Shown one piece after another: positions 60,688-64,000 of a stretch of 64,000 bases of DNA. How positions within the stretch are numbered: the stretch's first letter is position 1; every line of letters starts with the position of its first letter. Position numbers and translations under genes: made by a program. Source of the DNA: Saccharibacter sp. EH611 (GTDB lineage Bacteria > Pseudomonadota > Alphaproteobacteria > Acetobacterales > Acetobacteraceae); assembly GCF_009834765.1 (NCBI RefSeq), contig NZ_WVHP01000018.1:28465-92464 (forward strand). The letters are read 5' to 3'. Below the pieces are notes generated by a model. It was not told the origin of the DNA. It worked only from the letters and a program-made list of their open reading frames with translations, and did not search any database.

Positions 60688-61921
60688 TATTCAGACACCG
60701 CGTGTTTTTGCGCCGTTGCTCCAGCCTGCGCGTTATAAGGGCGTATGGGGTGGTCGAGGCTCTGGGAAGTCTCACTTCTTTGCTGAATACCTCGTAGCGC
60801 AAGCGATGATGCGCCCCGGCCTGCGGGCTGTGTGCATTCGTGAAATCCAGAAGTCACTGAATATGTCGGTCAAGCAGCTCGTGACAGACAAGATCATGGC
60901 GCACGGTTTAGCTGACAAGTTCGAGTTGCTCGATAAGGAAATTCGCACACCGGGCGACGGCGTGATTATCTTCCAAGGGATGCAGAACCATACGGCGGAC
61001 TCGATCAAGTCGCTGGAAGGCTTTGACGTTGCGTGGGTGGAAGAAGCTCAGTCCCTCTCGGCTCATTCGCTCAAGCTGTTGCGTCCGACCATCCGTAAAC
61101 GCGGTTCTGAAATCTGGTTTAGCTGGAACCCCTCGCACGCTGAAGACCCAGTAGATGCGTTCCTCCGCACAACAGAGGCCGAGGCTGATCCCAAGATTGT
61201 CGTGGTGTGCGCGAACTGGTCTGACAATCCGTGGTTCCCTGCTGTTCTCAATGACGAGCGCGAACGTGACCAGAGAGCGCGGCCTGACGAATACGACCAT
61301 ATCTGGGAAGGCGGCTATCAGCAGGTTACTGAAGCGCTGATCTTCCGTCATCGTGTCGAGTATGGCTGCGACTTTGAAGCGCCTGAAGACGCCCGCCTCT
61401 ATTACGGTGTGGATTGGGGCTTTGCCAAAGACCCTACGGCCATTGTGCGCTGCTTTATCACCGACGATGTGCTCCATATCGACTATGCAGAAGGCGGTGT
61501 CGGCGTTGAGATGGACGCTTTGCCTGCCCTGTTCGACAAGGTGCCGGGTTCGCGCTCATGGCCCATCCTCGCTGATTGTGCCCGTCCAGAGACCATCTCC
61601 TTCATGGCGAACAAATATGGCTACCGCATTACGGGAGCGAAGAAATGGAAAGGCAGCGTCGAGGACGGCATTGAGCGCCTCAAGGGTTTCCGTGGCATTC
61701 GTGTGCATAAACGAGCGGAGAAGATCGCGCGGGAATTTCGCACCTATTCTTACAAGGTGGATCGCCAGACAGAAGCCATCTTACCCAAGATTGAGGACGC
61801 CAACAATCACTGGATCGACGCCGTCCGCTATGCCCTCGATGGCCTCATTCAGAACCGCCGCAAGATGCCGGATTTCTCCGCCTTTGCAGGACAGCAGATC
61901 GTGCGGCGGTCTTTTGTTTAG
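60665..61921 (+). CDS. terL: Terminase large subunit (PBSX type)
   Basis: The protein, about 418 residues, has a packaging ATPase with Walker A GVWGGRGSGKSHF and Walker B FDVAWVEEAQ, and an RNase H-like nuclease domain with YYGVDWGFAKDPTA, DCARPETISF and NHWIDAVRYALDG, which carry the acidic catalytic residues. The frame opens with TTG at 60653, but the ATG at 60665 is the better start. It packages DNA into the prohead. Confidence 0.93.
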   Translation: MTETAPLDIQTPRVFAPLLQPARYKGVWGGRGSGKSHFFAEYLVAQAMMRPGLRAVCIREIQKSLNMSVKQLVTDKIMAHGLADKFELLDKEIRTPGDGVIIFQGMQNHTADSIKSLEGFDVAWVEEAQSLSAHSLKLLRPTIRKRGSEIWFSWNPSHAEDPVDAFLRTTEAEADPKIVVVCANWSDNPWFPAVLNDERERDQRARPDEYDHIWEGGYQQVTEALIFRHRVEYGCDFEAPEDARLYYGVDWGFAKDPTAIVRCFITDDVLHIDYAEGGVGVEMDALPALFDKVPGSRSWPILADCARPETISFMANKYGYRITGAKKWKGSVEDGIERLKGFRGIRVHKRAEKIAREFRTYSYKVDRQTEAILPKIEDANNHWIDAVRYALDGLIQNRRKMPDFSAFAGQQIVRRSFV

Positions 61922-62178
61922 CCAAGAAGGGCCTGTTTTGCCTCTATATCGTCTCGCAAGGTCGTTTCCATAGCGTGGCATTGCTGCGACCGTTCGCGAA
62001 GGAGCCGCAATACCTCGTCAGTCCACCCCGGAGGAGAACGTCGCTTCCCAGACAGAACGCCCCTGATTCGACTTGAGTCCACCCCAAGGTAATCAGCAAG
62101 GTCGCTCTGCCAACGCTGCCCAAAGGCAACCCGGCCCGCTTCTGCAAGTTGGTCAGCCGTTAAGCGCCACTCGCTCAT
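61918..62178 (-). CDS. HTH protein of reverse-strand cassette
   Basis: This 86-residue product begins SEWRLTADQLAEAGRVAFGQRWQSDLADYLGVDSSRIRGVLSGKRRSPPGWTDEVLRLLRE, a HTH that resembles phage or antitoxin regulators. It overlaps the terL stop by 4 bases in convergent direction and its own ATG overlaps the upstream gene by 4 bases. It is the last gene of the cassette. Confidence 0.7.
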   Translation of the reverse strand: MSEWRLTADQLAEAGRVAFGQRWQSDLADYLGVDSSRIRGVLSGKRRSPPGWTDEVLRLLRERSQQCHAMETTLRDDIEAKQALLG

Positions 62179-62393
62179 TGTGATATTAGGGCCTTGTCTA
62201 AGGGGAGAACACGCGTCTTGAGGAGGAAAAGCTCCCAAAGAGCATAACTCAATCTCGCCTCTCCGCTTTCCCACTTAGCCCATGCTCGGAACGTAGAACG
62301 ATACAGGACAGCCGCAGCCTCTGTCTGCGTTAGCCCAAGAGAAAGACGCATTGCTTTTATCTCTTGAGGAGAAGGAGAACGGGGGGGCTTCAT
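62175..62393 (-). CDS. XRE-type HTH protein of reverse-strand cassette
   Basis: The 72-residue product has a classic XRE helix set: PQEIKAMRLSLGLTQTEAAAVLYRSTFRAWAKWESGEARLSYALWELFLLKT. This 'LGLTQ.EAA.LLY.S.RAW..WE.G' pattern is common in small phage regulators. It is coupled at both ends to its neighbours by ATGA overlaps. It is probably a regulator of the cassette or of late genes. Confidence 0.76.
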   Translation of the reverse strand: MKPPRSPSPQEIKAMRLSLGLTQTEAAAVLYRSTFRAWAKWESGEARLSYALWELFLLKTRVLPLDKALISQ

Positions 62394-62509
62394 AATAAAA
62401 ATGTTAAGGCAAGGCCCAAAACAATACCCACCATAACAGCCCCGCCTAAGCTAAAATAAAGCTTATGCGTTAGGTGCCGCTCTAAAAAGGTTAATCGTTC
62501 GTTAGACAT
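62390..62509 (-). CDS. Tiny membrane protein of reverse-strand cassette
   Basis: This 39-residue frame has a polar start (MSNERLTFLERHLTHKL) and one membrane helix (LGGAVMVGIVLGLALTFLL). The stop overlaps the next ATG by 4 bases, which supports expression. One possible role is an envelope-level effect on other phages, but that is inference. Confidence 0.62.
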   Translation of the reverse strand: MSNERLTFLERHLTHKLYFSLGGAVMVGIVLGLALTFLL

Positions 62510-62559
62510 ATTGTAGCCCTCTACAGATAGGGAAGGCCTAACGCCATCCTCTGCCCCTC

Positions 62560-62712
62560 TTATTTATGTAACCGCGAAAATAAAGCAATAACACCAGCCA
62601 GAACTGAAACAACGGTAAAAGCAGCTTTCAGAACCGCCAGTTTAAAGTGAAGCCTTCTATATAGGATTTCCTCTTCCAAGTTCTGAACTTCAAGCTGTTC
62701 TTTCTTCTCCAC
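62560..62712 (-). CDS. Small membrane protein, first gene of reverse-strand cassette
   Basis: The 50-residue product has a charged coiled segment (EKKEQLEVQNLEEEILYRRLHF) and a C-terminal membrane helix (LAVLKAAFTVVSVLAGVIALF). The GTG at 62712 has AAGGGAG 8 bases upstream; the frame extends back to an ATG at 62760 with a weaker site and across two palindromes. Its topology may be cytoplasmic N-terminus with a single anchor. The function is unknown. Confidence 0.58.
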   Translation of the reverse strand: MEKKEQLEVQNLEEEILYRRLHFKLAVLKAAFTVVSVLAGVIALFSRLHK

Positions 62713-62724
62713 CGCGTTTTCTCC

Positions 62725-62757
62725 CTTATCTCCAGATAAGCATATGCCATTATGGCA
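62725..62757. promoter_or_regulatory. Two palindromes between cassette and portal gene
   Basis: CTTATCT-CC-AGATAAG (62725-62740) and TGCCAT-T-ATGGCA (62745-62757) are perfect inverted repeats 4 bases apart, in the gap between the reverse cassette and the forward portal gene. They do not match the immunity operators and may bind the cassette's own HTH proteins. Confidence 0.45.
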
Positions 62758-62798
62758 CATTCATCAAGCTTCTTCTTACCTTCTTAAAGCTCTACCCC

Positions 62799-64000
62799 AT
62801 GTCCCTATTCCGCAAAAAAACCACGCCGCTGCCCCAACGGCGCGAACCTGTCGTGCATCCAACGGCTGACGAGAAGTCGCGCTCGTGGCTGTCGGCTATG
62901 TTTGGGCATTACACGGCTGAGGATGCGAGGGGAGATGGAGCGCCGCCCTTGGACGTGCGCCTTGCTCCTTGCAAGCCTGCGCCGGGTGTCGTGCCAGAAA
63001 GGCAGAGATTGGCCAATGACAGCGCCCTTGATGCCGTGCAGGGACAGATCAGCGCCTATGCCGCCGGCAATGCGGGCGCAATCCAGTCATGGCTGGCGGA
63101 TGGTTTGGGCTTTATGGGCTATCCTTACCTCTCCCAAATGGCCATGCGTGCTGAGTTCCGTAAGCCATGCGACATTATCGCCCGTGAAGCAACACGGGAA
63201 TGGATACGATTTAAATCAACCAAGAACATCAACATCACCGATTACGATACGGACGAAGAAGCTAACGCCGCCCGTGAACGGCAATCACGCGAGACGGCTG
63301 AGAAGATCAGCGCGATTGAGGCTGAGTTTAAGCGCCTTGATGTGCGGGCTCTGCTCTATCGCCAAGTGCTCAGTAGCCTTCTAAACGGCGTTGGTTATCT
63401 TTGGATCGACATCGTAGGCCTATCGGCTGATGCGACGGGACAAAATGTTCCGCTCAAGATCAATGAGCACGGCGTTAAGAAGGGAAGCCTCAACGGGTTC
63501 AAGATTATTGATCCGGTCTGGACATCGCCCAACTATTTTAACGCTGACAGTCCCTACCGCGCAGGCTTTTACGACCCTGACAATTACTGGGTGCAAGGCT
63601 GCCTGACCCATAAAGACCGCCTGCTGAAGATGGTGCCTTACGAGGTGCCCGACATCTTCAAGCCTGCCTTTAACTTTGGTGGCCTGTCACTCACCCAACA
63701 GCTCCGCCCTTACGTTCATAACTTCCTCCGAACCCGCAATAGCGTGAGCGACATCACGGCCAATTTCTCCAAGTTGGTGCTCAAGACAGACATGACTGCG
63801 GCCATGCAAGGTGGCGTGATGGATCACAATGGCACCAGCACGATTATGGGCCGCGCGTCTTTCATGCAGCAAGTCTCTGAAGGGCAAAGCACGATTGTGG
63901 CCGATAAAGAGAATGAAGAGGTCTCTATCGTCGCCACTCCTCTTGGCGGCCTGTCTGATCTGCAAGCGCAATCTATGGAGGCGATGGCCTCTATCCCCGG
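62799..64000 (+). CDS. Phage portal protein, DUF1073/Acb1-N-like, 5' part
   Basis: The frame from the ATG at 62799 stays open to the window end (400 codons). It shows GAIQSWLADGLGFMGYPYLSQMAMRAEFRKPCDIIAREATREWIRF, then QVLSSLLNGVGYLWIDIVG, FKIIDPVWTSPNYFNADSPYRAGFYDPDNYWVQG and GLSDLQAQSMEAMASIPG, the pattern of the DUF1073 portal family. Families with this N-terminal domain include proteins named after the anti-CBASS enzyme Acb1; whether this one has an Acb1 domain cannot be seen because the C-terminus is missing. Confidence 0.78.
   Translation, partial: MSLFRKKTTPLPQRREPVVHPTADEKSRSWLSAMFGHYTAEDARGDGAPPLDVRLAPCKPAPGVVPERQRLANDSALDAVQGQISAYAAGNAGAIQSWLADGLGFMGYPYLSQMAMRAEFRKPCDIIAREATREWIRFKSTKNINITDYDTDEEANAARERQSRETAEKISAIEAEFKRLDVRALLYRQVLSSLLNGVGYLWIDIVGLSADATGQNVPLKINEHGVKKGSLNGFKIIDPVWTSPNYFNADSPYRAGFYDPDNYWVQGCLTHKDRLLKMVPYEVPDIFKPAFNFGGLSLTQQLRPYVHNFLRTRNSVSDITANFSKLVLKTDMTAAMQGGVMDHNGTSTIMGRASFMQQVSEGQSTIVADKENEEVSIVATPLGGLSDLQAQSMEAMASIP

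Larger units (their letters stand above)
47821..64000. mobile_element. Lambda-like (siphovirus-type) prophage, left part; right end beyond window
   Basis: From the tRNA-Ser(GGA) 3' end the genes run in phage order: integrase, a leftward recombination/accessory operon, repressor with flanking operators, a rightward replication operon, late regulator, terminator, terS, terL and portal. Almost all genes overlap or abut. No host gene interrupts the series. The right attachment site, head, tail and lysis genes are outside the window. No disrupted structural gene is seen except the replication protein frameshift at 57168, so the element may still be functional. Confidence 0.92.

Noticed and set aside
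62902..63384. A forward 160-residue frame
   Set aside because: It is a +1 shadow of the portal gene, whose true frame runs from 62799 to the window end.

Overview
The window is chromosomal DNA of an alphaproteobacterium, most likely an acetic acid bacterium (Acetobacteraceae). The basis is family content: a TrcR-type DUF1013 regulator, a DUF3126 protein, the indirect Gln-tRNA pathway (gatCAB), a Tat-exported protein very close to Zymomonas-type glucose-fructose oxidoreductase, and a cydDC pair. The genus cannot be fixed from sequence reading alone; moderate GC would fit the Saccharibacter/Bombella side of the family, but that is inference.

Layout. Positions 1-296 hold the tail of a phage-type lysis lipoprotein that runs up to the 3' end of tRNA-Ser(GCT), so the left edge looks like the end of one prophage or remnant. 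Positions 297-47820 are ordinary chromosome: gatCAB, ruvX, a glucose-fructose oxidoreductase, glk, thiL-nusB-nrdR, recQ, cydDC, uup, secDF, mscL, rpmE, a small heat-shock gene with a probable RNA thermometer, purEK, a tandem radC pair, uvrD-prmA-pepP, a ThiF/DsrE cluster, pdxAJ, a large multidomain glycosyltransferase, secB, and lapA-pyrF-trpF. From tRNA-Ser(GGA) at 47730-47820 to the end of the window lies the left part of a second prophage, whose right end is not reached.

The prophage is laid out like lambda. The integrase lies next to the tRNA. A leftward chain of thirteen small overlapping genes holds an AlpA/Xis-like protein, a Lar-like protein, RecT and a beta-helix repeat protein. A small CI-like repressor sits between two clusters of three operators each, all variants of TGGGA-N4-TCCCA. 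A rightward chain follows: a Cro-position protein, a winged-helix protein, SSB, a GapR-like protein, a RusA-like resolvase, a replication initiator with iterons inside its own reading frame, an HTH-methyltransferase fusion, and a possible late regulator before a strong terminator. After that come small and large terminase and a portal-type protein. A four-gene cassette on the opposite strand (two HTH proteins and two tiny membrane proteins) is wedged between terL and portal and looks like a moron.

The observations most worth a second look are the three-plus-three operator layout, the 21-bp-phased iterons with a probable frameshift just downstream, the radC pair in which one copy has lost its metal site and the other has a diverged N-terminus, the reverse-strand cassette between terL and portal, a ROSE-like hairpin in front of hsp20, and a 20-bp tandem duplication that cuts off a SHOCT domain.
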